From Saprospiraceae bacterium (GTDB lineage: Bacteria; Bacteroidota; Bacteroidia; Chitinophagales; Saprospiraceae), in NCBI GenBank assembly GCA_024103005.1, contig JAGFJA010000075.1, positions 36,489-100,488 on the forward strand: a stretch of 64,000 nucleotides of DNA. Direction: 5' to 3'. Shown here piece by piece: positions 36,520-46,089 of this stretch (position 1 is its first letter; each line of letters starts with the position of its first letter). The translations under genes were made by a program, and so were the position numbers. The notes beneath the pieces are model-generated. The model was not told the origin of the DNA. It made no database searches and was given only the letters and a program-made list of their open reading frames with translations.

Positions 36520-39500
36520 TTATTTAATAACTACGAATTGTTTAACAGCCACGTGTGAGCCGTTATTTATCAACATTCGATATGTGCCATTTGATAAAGC
36601 TGAAGTAGAAATCTGCACCTTACCATGCAGTAAGTTGACCTTTTGTGAATTTACCTTTCTTCCCAAGCCATCAATTATCTGAATATTCATATCGTTTTCG
36701 CTGCCATCGTACTGGACAGTGATAAAGTCCTTAGCAGGGTTTGGATACACTTTCAACTTGGACAGGAAAGTCTGGTCATAACCTGAGGAAATAAGGTTGT
36801 AGGTATATGGACCAAAAGTACATCCGTTGCCGTCTGTAATTTTCAGGATATACACACCTTCTGTCAGGTTTGTAATATCTTCTGTATTAGCATACGGAGC
36901 TCCGTCTTTAGTCCATTCAAAGTTTAGTCCGGTAGCATCACCATTGAGGGTGATGTCGATAGCTCCATCGGAATCGCCTGCTGTAGGCGTAGTGATGGCT
37001 GCATTTTCAACATCATACACATAAGGTCCGGCAATGGTCAGTTCCAGCTGCTTGGTACAACCTGAAGCATCAGTAACTTCAATGGTATATGTGCCGGGCT
37101 GGACGTCATTTTTGCTGCCTTCCATTCCGTTGCTCCATGAGTATTCAAGTGGTGAAGATCCGCCTTCTGAGGTAACTTCTATACTACCTAATCGGGCGCA
37201 TGATGCATCGCGGAAGACAGAGTTAAGTTGTAATTCCGCATCTCTGTGCACTACAAATGAGCATGTACTTGAGTTGCCGGCGGCATCTACCAATACATAT
37301 TCCTGAGTAGTGTTACCCTGAGGAAATTCTAATTTCAGATCCTGGCCTTTGATTTGCTGCAACTGGATTTCAGAGCAATTGTCGCCATACGCAAGGTCAA
37401 GATTTACAAGGCCATCACAACTATTTGCAAGTAAATTTTCTGAAGGACAATTTGACCATGTAGGTGCAGTTTTGTCCACAATATTTACAGTCACTGACTT
37501 AACGGATTTATTTCCGGCAGCATCGGTAAGCGTTACTTCGATGGATTGCGGTCCGGTTTGATCGCAATTAAATGAAGTCGGATTCAGGGACGCTGAAATA
37601 TCTGAACAGTTGTCAGAGCTTCCGTTGTCTATCATGCTGAACACGACATTAGCCACGCCGTTTGTGTCAAGAGGAACATCTGTCGTTTTTAATTTCAGAT
37701 CGGGTTTTTCAGTATCGGTAGATAAGAGTACGATATCCTTAGATACTGTACAGCCGGATTCGTCCGTGATCTGAACGGTGTAAGTGCCGGCTGCCACGCC
37801 TTCTATTTTATTTCCGGACTGTCCGGTATTCCATGAATATCCGTAACTGCCGTTTCCGCCTTCTACGGTTATTTCGATGGATCCTGTCTGATCATCCGGA
37901 CAGCTTGGCTGGATCGTTTCTGTATCAGTTATACTTATTTCAGATGGCTGGTTTATGACAGCATTGACCACAGTGAGGCAACCGCCTTCGTCAGAGATCA
38001 CGGCGCTATAAGAGCCTGCAGGGACATTCTCTATGGAACTTGTAGTTGCTCCGTTGCTCCATGTGATAGTTGCCTGGCCGGTTACGTTTGAAAGGTCAAG
38101 TGTAATGGATCCTGTTGCATTACCATAACAAGTGACATCATTTACATCGGCTGATGCGCTGAGTGTACATCCTTGAACATTAATACTGTAGCTGCCGGAA
38201 GTGGTACAACCATTGGCATCGGTTATTACAACGTTGTAAATACCGGGAGCTAGATTGGTGATAGTTTGTGTTGTTCCGCCATTTGACCATGCGTAAGAGT
38301 AAGGCGCTGTTCCGCCGGTAGGATTGGCAGTGGCGGTACCATCATTACTGTCGGCATCCTGAGCGTCTGTTCCTGTATATGTGGCAACCAGAACATCAGG
38401 TTGTGTGATGGTAAATGATTTAGTTGAAGTACAGCCCGCACTGTTGGAAACAGTCACTTGATAGTTACCTGTAGAAAGGTTGGAGATGCTGTTAGTTGTA
38501 GCACCTGTTGACCATATATAGGTATAATCGGTCTGGTCGATAGTAATAGAGCCATTTGCTGCACCATTGCAGGTTATCTGGGATACTGTGGATGTATAAT
38601 TGACATTGTTGTCAATGGTAACTTCCACCGCATCCGTAGCAGTACAACCATTGTCGGTATTGGTTACTTTGAGTATGTATTCTCCTGATGCATCTACGTC
38701 AATTGTAATAGCAGTCGGGTCAGACACAATGTGACCATCAGTCGTAGTCCAAAGGTATGTATAGTTTGAACCGGTAGATGAAGCCTCTCCGCTCAATGTT
38801 ACTTCTCCGCCGCTGCAAGGTAACACTTCGTCACTACCTGCATTTGCTATAGGCAGACCGGCAGCTCCGTTAATCTGGATAAAGTTGGCAGATGTACAAC
38901 CAAGATCGGTATCGAAGATGGTCAGAACATAAAGTCCGGGTGCATCTACAGTAATATCGTGGAGTAGTGGGTCAGACACAATGTGACCATTGGAGGTCGT
39001 CCAGCTGTACTGATATTGAGGACCTTCGGACGAACCGTCTGAATTGATTTCTACGGTAGTGTTGGTACAGCTCAATTGCTGTCCGTCAGAAGAAACGATG
39101 ACGGTAGGGGATGGTAGGTTTGTAATGGTAACGGATGCAGATGCACTGCAACCCTTTGTATCGACGACATTACAAGTGTAGGTTCCTTCAAAAAGTCCGT
39201 AAACGTCCGGGGTTGTTGCGCCGTTACTCCAGGTGTATGTATAACCCGGATCGCCACCGGTTACCGATATGGACACGCTGCCATTTGCTTGTTCGCATGT
39301 CGGATTCTGACCGCTCTCATCGGTGATGGTTACGAGGCTGGATGGGCCTTCAATGATGATATCCCCGGTAGAAACCTGATTGCCTTTATTGTCTGTTACC
39401 GTACATGAGTATGTTCCGGCAGGTAGGTTGGTAAGGTCTTCTGTGGTTGCTCCGTTTGACCAGGCATAGCTATAGGGTGCTTTTCCACCGCTGGCTGTCA

Positions 39501-40104
39501 GGTCAATTGCTCCTACGGGATCTAGTGTACAGTTAATATCTGTCTTTGTGTAACTTGCTACCAGAGGTGGGGGTGGAGGACAAGAATTTAAAAATGAAAT
39601 TAAACCGGATAATTGTTGTTGTCCTACCTCCCATATCTGACCATTGGGGCAGATACCATATATAGTAGGATAATAGCTTAATTGGTAGAGGTTGGGGAGG
39701 TTTTCACCATTGCCGGGAGCACAGTCTATCATTGGATAACTTACACCGACTGTCCAATCTCCTTGAGAACTTGGACAATTAATGTCATAAATACAATTGG
39801 TAGGTGTGGATAAATCAGATTCTATTCCGAATACCATTACCTGATCTGTGCCATCCGGACCATATTGGTCATAAAGATTTTCCAATGCATGTGTCTGATG
39901 GTAGTTCCAGCAGGGACCGCACCAGGTGGCAAACATGTCAATAAATACGGTCTTTCCATCATCCAGATAGTCCTGAAGATGGTGTACATTTCCATTGAGG
40001 TCGGTCAGTGTCCAGTCCGGAGCCGTACTTCCATCAGGTAACTGAGCATTGACAGTGCCTAATGTGACAATGCAAATAAAAAGTTGTAAAATAATTTTTT
40101 TCAT
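36520..40104 (-). CDS. Secreted thioredoxin-domain protein with SprB-type repeats and T9SS sorting domain
   Basis: A 1194-residue exported protein. Signal peptide about 1-20. A redoxin/thioredoxin domain (about 22-172) has MFATWCGPCWNY with Cys62 and Cys65. About eight SprB-like repeats of 65-85 residues follow, each with a WSNGATT-type strand and a G-Y/T-V-x-D-GC ending, interrupted by two longer PKD-like units with NGHIVSDP and a HYR-like block (about 740-890). The last 75 residues, from VYPNPAKDFITVQYDG, are a T9SS type A sorting signal. Expected on the cell surface or released. Fusion of a disulfide-active domain to adhesin-like repeats is unusual. Confidence 0.9.
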   Translation of the reverse strand: MKKIILQLFICIVTLGTVNAQLPDGSTAPDWTLTDLNGNVHHLQDYLDDGKTVFIDMFATWCGPCWNYHQTHALENLYDQYGPDGTDQVMVFGIESDLSTPTNCIYDINCPSSQGDWTVGVSYPMIDCAPGNGENLPNLYQLSYYPTIYGICPNGQIWEVGQQQLSGLISFLNSCPPPPPLVASYTKTDINCTLDPVGAIDLTASGGKAPYSYAWSNGATTEDLTNLPAGTYSCTVTDNKGNQVSTGDIIIEGPSSLVTITDESGQNPTCEQANGSVSISVTGGDPGYTYTWSNGATTPDVYGLFEGTYTCNVVDTKGCSASASVTITNLPSPTVIVSSDGQQLSCTNTTVEINSDGSSEGPQYQYSWTTSNGHIVSDPLLHDITVDAPGLYVLTIFDTDLGCTSANFIQINGAAGLPIANAGSDEVLPCSGGEVTLSGEASSTGSNYTYLWTTTDGHIVSDPTAITIDVDASGEYILKVTNTDNGCTATDAVEVTIDNNVNYTSTVSQITCNGAANGSITIDQTDYTYIWSTGATTNSISNLSTGNYQVTVSNSAGCTSTKSFTITQPDVLVATYTGTDAQDADSNDGTATANPTGGTAPYSYAWSNGGTTQTITNLAPGIYNVVITDANGCTTSGSYSINVQGCTLSASADVNDVTCYGNATGSITLDLSNVTGQATITWSNGATTSSIENVPAGSYSAVISDEGGCLTVVNAVINQPSEISITDTETIQPSCPDDQTGSIEITVEGGNGSYGYSWNTGQSGNKIEGVAAGTYTVQITDESGCTVSKDIVLLSTDTEKPDLKLKTTDVPLDTNGVANVVFSMIDNGSSDNCSDISASLNPTSFNCDQTGPQSIEVTLTDAAGNKSVKSVTVNIVDKTAPTWSNCPSENLLANSCDGLVNLDLAYGDNCSEIQLQQIKGQDLKLEFPQGNTTQEYVLVDAAGNSSTCSFVVHRDAELQLNSVFRDASCARLGSIEVTSEGGSSPLEYSWSNGMEGSKNDVQPGTYTIEVTDASGCTKQLELTIAGPYVYDVENAAITTPTAGDSDGAIDITLNGDATGLNFEWTKDGAPYANTEDITNLTEGVYILKITDGNGCTFGPYTYNLISSGYDQTFLSKLKVYPNPAKDFITVQYDGSENDMNIQIIDGLGRKVNSQKVNLLHGKVQISTSALSNGTYRMLINNGSHVAVKQFVVIK

Positions 40105-40220
40105 TAAAAAATGAGTTTAGAAATAACAAAATGTATATAATGCGAATGGACGCAAATTTAATATTTCCTGCATAAATGATTGCAAGTTTATAGAATATTA
40201 TTTTGAAAAAAATGGAATAA

Positions 40221-41396
40221 TTAGAATTTGTCCTTGCCGGAATCCTTAAACGGCTTCAGTTGGTTGGCGCGCATAATAGCTTTTATGCCCCATCGGTCGC
40301 GGATGTGGTCGGTTTCTTCCATCAATCTGAGTTCAGATTCATTGTCCTCAAAGAGTACCATCTGATAATTACCATGCACAAGACCGCTGAACCGGACTCC
40401 GATGAGGCGTATCATCTGCCTTCTGTCATACAATTTGTCGAATAAGTCAAGTGTAGCCGCCTGTAAGACCCTGTCTCCGGATGTGTATGGAATCTGCCTT
40501 TGCTTGGTGAAGGTGTTAAAATCTGCATATCGGATCTTGACTGCTACATTGGAAGTTAACTTTCCGGATGATCTTAGTTCGTATGCCAGCTTGTCCGTCA
40601 TCGCGGATAACAAGTCCCTAAGGTATTTGATGTCCACCGTATCCTGTGAGAGCGTCGTTTCCGTCGAAATGGATTTTTGTTCGGTATAAGGCATGACCGG
40701 GCTCTTGTCTATCCCATTGGCATGCTGGGAGAGCAGGATGCCTGACTTGCCAAATTCCCTTTCGAGTAACTTGGCGGGTATTTCGCTCAAAACCCCTATG
40801 GTGCGGACTCCCATGAAACTCAACCGCTTATAGGTCTCCTTTCCTATGCCCGGCATCCGGGAAGTAGATAAGGGCGCCAGAAAACTCTTTTCTTCCCCGG
40901 CGTTGATGATGACCCTGCCAAGCGGCTTGCCTTCACCGGCTCCGATCTTGGAAACTAATTTATTGATGGAAAGACCGAAAGAGATGGGAAGTCCTGTCTC
41001 CTTGAAAATTTTTTCTGTCAGCTTCATCGACCACTTATAACAGCCAAAATGCTTGTCCATACCCGTCAGGTCGATATAAAATTCGTCGATGGAAGCTTTT
41101 TCAAATACAGGAGCTTCCTCAGCGACAACATCCGTCACCAAATGACTGTACTTACTATATTCCTCCATGTCGCCCCTCAGTATGACGGCATCCGGGCATA
41201 ACCTCTTAGCCATCTTCATCGGCATGGCAGAGTGGACTCCATATTTACGGGCAGCATAACTGCAGGTGGACACAACGCCCCTGCCACCATCACCACCGAT
41301 GATTAATGGCTTGCCTGCCAACTCACTGTTCTTAAGACACTCTACCGAAACAAAAAATGAGTCAAGGTCCATGTGAAGTACTGCCCTGTCATACAT
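40221..41396 (-). CDS. dinB: DNA polymerase IV (DinB)
   Basis: A 391-residue Y-family translesion polymerase. The catalytic carboxylates are in HMDLDSFFVSVE (about 8-19) and ASIDEFYIDLTGM (about 100-112). SYAARKYGVHSAMPMKMAKR is the fingers signature, and SRMPGIGKETYKRLSFMGV the HhH thumb. The little-finger domain is complete. No beta-clamp peptide was assigned with confidence at the C-terminus. Monocistronic. Confidence 0.95.
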   Translation of the reverse strand: MYDRAVLHMDLDSFFVSVECLKNSELAGKPLIIGGDGGRGVVSTCSYAARKYGVHSAMPMKMAKRLCPDAVILRGDMEEYSKYSHLVTDVVAEEAPVFEKASIDEFYIDLTGMDKHFGCYKWSMKLTEKIFKETGLPISFGLSINKLVSKIGAGEGKPLGRVIINAGEEKSFLAPLSTSRMPGIGKETYKRLSFMGVRTIGVLSEIPAKLLEREFGKSGILLSQHANGIDKSPVMPYTEQKSISTETTLSQDTVDIKYLRDLLSAMTDKLAYELRSSGKLTSNVAVKIRYADFNTFTKQRQIPYTSGDRVLQAATLDLFDKLYDRRQMIRLIGVRFSGLVHGNYQMVLFEDNESELRLMEETDHIRDRWGIKAIMRANQLKPFKDSGKDKF

Positions 41397-41454
41397 GAAT
41401 GTAAAATTACGAATTATTCGTCAATCGGGACAAATAATCTGTCATAATAAAAAA

Positions 41455-42849
41455 CTATTCAACGATAATTTTACGGACTCCGACAAGTGACCTTCCGCTG
41501 TAAAATTCAATGAAGTAAGGACCTGGAGACCATGAAGAAACATTTACCTTCAAATTATTACCGGAATCCGGATTTTTTCTAAACTTTACCTTGCCGGCTT
41601 CATCCCTGATGATGATTGAAAGCTGGCCGCCTGCCCAACCGGTTACTGAAATATGGAGTTCATCAGTTGTCGGATTGGGGTATATCTGTGCATCTAAATG
41701 ATGTTTTTCAGAACTTATCTCAAAGCTTCCCGAAGTGTTTTTTTGTACAAGCCAGGATACTGACTGGGTGTGTATGGTGTGGTGATTGTCTATCCTGATT
41801 AGGTCTGTCGTATCCTCTACATAGACTGTAATCTTATTGTCACCCGGATTTAAATCATCCGGAGAAACCAATAAAGTGTCACTTTCGTTGCTCAGTGATT
41901 TTCCGTTAACCTCCCAGCTTACCTTCAGAGTATTTGGTTCAATCGGGATATTTTGTACATGGAAGGTCAATATACCTGAATCGACCGTAATGTTGTTTTC
42001 AGCGGGAAAATAACTTTCAAGGGCAGGTGCCAGAGCGTGTATTTTTTCGATGAGAGCCTGTGTGCACACCGGACAAAAAGGCGCATTTAAAACCCGCATC
42101 TTGCAGTTTTGATGAGGTCGGTACCACTGTGCAGAATTGCCGCCACAGCAATGTTGATAAATACCTACATTGTCTGTTCCAAGCCAGTTTTTCCACTTGA
42201 CTTTATCCGGATCGGTTTCCTTTGTCATGTTGACTGATTCGCCGGCATATCCGTCCCCTGCGTAATATTCGTCGGATAATAAGCCGAAGCTGTGCCCCAA
42301 TTCATGCATAACTACTTCAGCCGAAAGCGAATGTGTCGTTGCAGTGGAAAAGGCACCTCCGCTTCCACCATAGTATTCTGAATTGACTAAGACAATAATG
42401 TGGTCATATAATGGAAAGTTGTCAGCTACCACCTGGTAAACCTTGACAAAATCCGTAGGCAGAACAAGCCTGTGAATACTTGAATAATCAAAGGTAGAGC
42501 TGAAATAGTTATTGACTGCAATAACCGGTTGTACCGGTTCTGATACGTCAAGTGCCGTACCCGGATGATCGGCGCCGCTTTCGAGAGACGGTACCCTGAC
42601 AGCATAGAAATTGAAGTAGTGACGGTAGTTGGTATATGGTGGCGTACTTAAAAATTTATCTATAAAACCCTGTACATCAGACCTAAATTTATCCATTTCG
42701 TTGGCCTGATAACCATCTGGCAGGATGACAAAATTTATCCTGGACGCCACAGGGCCTGAGTTGTATATCGTATCCACATCAAACTTCTGGCCAAATGTAT
42801 AACTTGTCAGGAAAGTAAGGACGATGATAAATTTATAGCAGTTTCTCAT
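41455..42849 (-). CDS. Secreted M64-family metallopeptidase with T9SS sorting domain
   Basis: A 464-residue exported peptidase. Signal peptide about 1-20. The M64 (IgA-peptidase-type) domain begins SRINFVILPDGYQANEMDKF (about 36-55) and carries the zinc motif MHELGHSFGLLSDEYYAGD (about 181-199). A beta-sandwich region (about 285-375) precedes a T9SS type A sorting domain from IYPNPTTDELHISVTG to the end. Likely delivered to the surface by type IX secretion. Substrate unknown; the IgA label reflects the family founder only. Confidence 0.92.
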   Translation of the reverse strand: MRNCYKFIIVLTFLTSYTFGQKFDVDTIYNSGPVASRINFVILPDGYQANEMDKFRSDVQGFIDKFLSTPPYTNYRHYFNFYAVRVPSLESGADHPGTALDVSEPVQPVIAVNNYFSSTFDYSSIHRLVLPTDFVKVYQVVADNFPLYDHIIVLVNSEYYGGSGGAFSTATTHSLSAEVVMHELGHSFGLLSDEYYAGDGYAGESVNMTKETDPDKVKWKNWLGTDNVGIYQHCCGGNSAQWYRPHQNCKMRVLNAPFCPVCTQALIEKIHALAPALESYFPAENNITVDSGILTFHVQNIPIEPNTLKVSWEVNGKSLSNESDTLLVSPDDLNPGDNKITVYVEDTTDLIRIDNHHTIHTQSVSWLVQKNTSGSFEISSEKHHLDAQIYPNPTTDELHISVTGWAGGQLSIIIRDEAGKVKFRKNPDSGNNLKVNVSSWSPGPYFIEFYSGRSLVGVRKIIVE

Positions 42850-43093
42850 ATTTTTTGATTAATTCCATTCTAACAAATTTAGGTAAATAATAAAGAAAGG
42901 CGAAGAAAAATTGGTGTGTTTTGTTTAGTAGTATAAAAATGTGAATGAATGAATAAATTCCTGCTTTGACTACGGGGTACAGCTATGGAAATCATATTTT
43001 AAACTTCATATTGGTATGAAAATGCTATTTTTGAGTAATAAAATGAGCATGTTGGCATTTCGGCAGCTGTCACAATGATTTAATTAAATTCTT

Positions 43094-43513
43094 ATGAACC
43101 AGAATTCTAAAGTTTTAGCTGAAAAAGCAACGCCCCGAGGCAAGTTTCCCCACATTAAGCGAGCAGGTGACTTTCTTTTTGTATCGGGTACCAGCAGTCG
43201 GCGCCCTGATAATTCCTTTGCAGGTGCAGAAGCGGATGAATTTGGTGCAGTGACTCTTGATATTAAGGTTCAGACAAAGGCAGTAATAGAAAACATCCGG
43301 GACATTCTGGCTTCAATGGATGCCGGATTGGAAGATCTGACTGAAGTAATGGTCTTTTTGGTCAATATGAATGACTTTAAAGCATATAATGAAGTCTATG
43401 GTCAATACTTCGATGCATCAGGACCGACCAGAACAACGGTGGCAGTACACCAATTGCCTCATCCCCACCTTTTGATAGAAATCAAGGCAATAGCCTATAA
43501 GCCTCTCAAATAA
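43094..43513 (+). CDS. RidA-family protein, 2-aminomuconate deaminase-like
   Basis: A 139-residue YjgF/RidA-fold enzyme. [20 protein letters not shown] (about 17-36) with RRPDNS and [20 protein letters not shown] at the end resembles 2-aminomuconate deaminase (AmnD) of kynurenine and nitrobenzene catabolism more than generic RidA. Other pathway genes are absent from the window, so the substrate is inferred only. TATTTTTG at 43026-43033 may be the promoter -7 element. Confidence 0.82.
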   Translation: MNQNSKVLAEKATPRGKFPHIKRAGDFLFVSGTSSRRPDNSFAGAEADEFGAVTLDIKVQTKAVIENIRDILASMDAGLEDLTEVMVFLVNMNDFKAYNEVYGQYFDASGPTRTTVAVHQLPHPHLLIEIKAIAYKPLK

Positions 43514-43533
43514 ACTTAAGAATTGATTTTCCG

Positions 43534-43728
43534 TTATTTTTTACTGCTGTAGGCTAAAATTGCTTCCAGAGTAGATTTCTTCGGTTTGAATTTTACATCC
43601 GGTAAAATCTGTGAAAGATTTAATTGAAATTCAGGAAGGTCGGGTGTTTCATTGACAAAGGCGAAGGAATAATTTTTGATTTTTTTTGAAGAAATCTGAT
43701 TGTTTGGAATTGTATAGGTTTGGTTCAT
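43534..43728 (-). CDS. Small hypothetical protein (64 aa)
   Basis: A 64-residue protein starting at ATG 43728 (a TTG lies two codons upstream). Lys-rich and Pro-containing, ending in KPKKSTLEAILAYSSKK. The closing pattern S-x-x-x-I-L-x-Y-S resembles the ending of many small uncharacterised Bacteroidota proteins, which is the main reason to believe it is translated. No domain or membrane segment. Convergent with the RidA gene, 20 bp between stops. Confidence 0.55.
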   Translation of the reverse strand: MNQTYTIPNNQISSKKIKNYSFAFVNETPDLPEFQLNLSQILPDVKFKPKKSTLEAILAYSSKK

Positions 43729-43944
43729 ACTCAACGAGTTGTTTAAAAATTTAACATAGAATTACTTTGCGTTATTTTAACTATGTTCTATCCTTAAATA
43801 TTGTGCTGGCATTGAAAAAGATTGAATTTCATAGTCCGATTAACAGTTCCGGGTAATTATTTTGACGAACATTTGTTTTTCAGGGATTTTTATTAAGAAT
43901 TATTTAATGTGTATTGTTCAGATAATCACTTATGAATTCAGATA

Positions 43945-44271
43945 TTAATGGTCTGACAACTGAACAGGATCCCAGAAATACTTTTCAAAGTCCACGACCG
44001 CATCATCTATAACCGGAACTCCTTCATCTGTTAACCTTTGAGCCATGGTGTACTGAGGGTCAAAGTGTAGCTGACCGCTGAGTCTTCCCTTTCGATTGAC
44101 CACTCTATGGGCAGGCACATATCCGGAGGCTCCTGATGCCTGATTGAGTGCCCAGCCGACCATCCTTGCCGATCCAAGACCGAGGGCATTGGCTATTGCA
44201 CCGAAGGTAGTCACTTTGCCTCTTGGTATAAGTCTGACGATCGCATAGACATCTTCAAAATAGGTAGCCAT
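43945..44271 (-). CDS. Alkyltransferase-like protein (MGMT fold without catalytic Cys)
   Basis: A 108-residue protein with the MGMT DNA-binding domain: IPRGKVTTFGAIANALGL (about 15-32), then SARMVGWALNQ with the Arg finger. The active-site PCHR motif of methyltransferases is replaced by PAHR (53-56), so Ala54 stands where the alkyl-accepting Cys should be. This is the ATL situation: binding to O6-alkylguanine and recruitment of nucleotide excision repair without transfer. The short length lacking the N-terminal domain also fits ATL proteins. Confidence 0.88.
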   Translation of the reverse strand: MATYFEDVYAIVRLIPRGKVTTFGAIANALGLGSARMVGWALNQASGASGYVPAHRVVNRKGRLSGQLHFDPQYTMAQRLTDEGVPVIDDAVVDFEKYFWDPVQLSDH

Positions 44272-44434
44272 AACACAAAAATATTTATTCTTTATTCTGA
44301 TTGTATTAAATTTAAAAAAAATTAATTATTCGATTAAACTTTTTAACTTTATCGAAGTCTATCCGGTATGATTCATGATGGACAAATGAATTATCCTTTC
44401 TGTTTTTATTTTTTTACATTAAAATTTTAACATT

Positions 44435-46051
44435 ATGGCCTCATTGGAACAGTTTGATGGTAAGCTTGGTCAGCGATTAGCCGGACACTTACTTCGCAGG
44501 GCAACCTTCCGATATGATATCGGTAAGATTAATGAATTTGCCGAGATGACTCCTGCTGCGGCAGTTGCAAGATTAATGCAACCAATGACTTTTACACTGG
44601 ATCAGCCTGTCGATCAGGCTACCGGACTTCCGTGGATCAACAACGGTACGCCGACCGATACTCCTCAGCCGGGACTAAGGCACTATGTACGCAATTGGGT
44701 CCTCAATGAAATGAGGTATGATGAGGGCTTACATACTAAAATGCTGTTCTTTTTACATAAATGCCTGGTCGTCAATAGTAATACAAATACTTCAGAGCGA
44801 TTTTTTGATTACCTGGCTTTGTTGTTTAAATATACAACGGGCAGTTTCAAATCCCTTGCAAGGAAAATGACTACCGATAATCTGATGCTTATTTATCTTA
44901 ACAATACGGATAATAGAAAGGATGCACCCAATGAAAACTATGCCCGTGAATTTTTGGAGCTTTTTACTATAGGGAAGGGACCACAAATCGCTCCCGGAAA
45001 TTACACCAATTATACAGAAGATGATGTGGTAATCGGTGCACGATTACTCACCGGCATAAGGGTAAATGCCCGTGGTGCCATCATAGACCCGGACACGGGT
45101 CTTTCTACAGGTAGATTTGTATTAGGTCAGCACAACACGGATGACAAGACATTCAGCAGTGCATTTGACAATCATACCATTAAAGGGGCGAAGTCACAGG
45201 ATGATATGTCGCGTGAACTTGATGACTATATCGATATGGTTTTCGGTAAATTGGAAACGGCTAAATTATACTGCAGAAGACTTTATAGATATTTTGTTTC
45301 ACAGAATATTACGGATGAAATAGAATTAGATATAATTACCCCTCTCGCCCAGCAATTACAGACCGAAAATTATGTAACAGCAGATGTAATAGCCAAGTTA
45401 CTTACATCAAAACACTTCTACGATCTGGATGATTCAGACAATACCGATGAAATTATAGGCGGAATGGTCAAGAGTCCACTCGAACTTTATCTTGGTATGG
45501 TCAACTTTTTTCATCAGCCATGGCCTGATCAAAAGGCTGAAGCGCCCAAATTGTATCCTTTTTTGAAAAACCTGGTTATAGCCATCATACTTGACAATGG
45601 AGGCATGCCATTCTTTATGCCTTATGATGTAGCAGGATATTCACCTTATTATCAGGATCCGGATTATGACCGTTCCTGGTTTACTGCCAATACGATTATC
45701 AGTCGTTACAAACAGGCAGATATGATGTTTACCGGAAGGTCATATCTGGACAATAAGAATTTCAGAGTCGGACACAATATAGAGGAATTTGTAAGAGATT
45801 CGGGATTTTTTACCGATCCCGGGGATGCTCTCCTCCTGACTAAAGAACTGGCAGCCAATTTATTCCCTGAAAAGGTAGGTGATGACAGGATTCAGTACTT
45901 CCTCAGCAATTTGCTGGACGGCATAGAGCCGGAAGATTGGGCATATGAATGGGCAGCTTATCTGGGTGGGGCAGGGCCCGATGAGGTTCGTATCGGAATT
46001 CAGAATTTAGTGCGATCAATGCTGTTTGCACAGGAGTACCAATTATTATAA
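44435..46051 (+). CDS. DUF1800 protein
   Basis: A 538-residue protein of the DUF1800 family. LAGHLLRRATFRYDIGKINEF (in parts: HLLRRATFRYD) at the start, MLFFLHKCLVV, NENYAREFLELFTIG and ARLLTGIRV are family hallmarks. No signal peptide is visible in this frame, although its partner is clearly exported. It lies 38 bp upstream of a DUF1501 gene; the two families are habitually adjacent in Bacteroidota, Planctomycetes and Proteobacteria. Function unknown. Confidence 0.88.
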   Translation: MASLEQFDGKLGQRLAGHLLRRATFRYDIGKINEFAEMTPAAAVARLMQPMTFTLDQPVDQATGLPWINNGTPTDTPQPGLRHYVRNWVLNEMRYDEGLHTKMLFFLHKCLVVNSNTNTSERFFDYLALLFKYTTGSFKSLARKMTTDNLMLIYLNNTDNRKDAPNENYAREFLELFTIGKGPQIAPGNYTNYTEDDVVIGARLLTGIRVNARGAIIDPDTGLSTGRFVLGQHNTDDKTFSSAFDNHTIKGAKSQDDMSRELDDYIDMVFGKLETAKLYCRRLYRYFVSQNITDEIELDIITPLAQQLQTENYVTADVIAKLLTSKHFYDLDDSDNTDEIIGGMVKSPLELYLGMVNFFHQPWPDQKAEAPKLYPFLKNLVIAIILDNGGMPFFMPYDVAGYSPYYQDPDYDRSWFTANTIISRYKQADMMFTGRSYLDNKNFRVGHNIEEFVRDSGFFTDPGDALLLTKELAANLFPEKVGDDRIQYFLSNLLDGIEPEDWAYEWAAYLGGAGPDEVRIGIQNLVRSMLFAQEYQLL

Positions 46052-46089
46052 CCCTTAAATTCAAGTGTTTTACTCAAAATTTCTTTATC

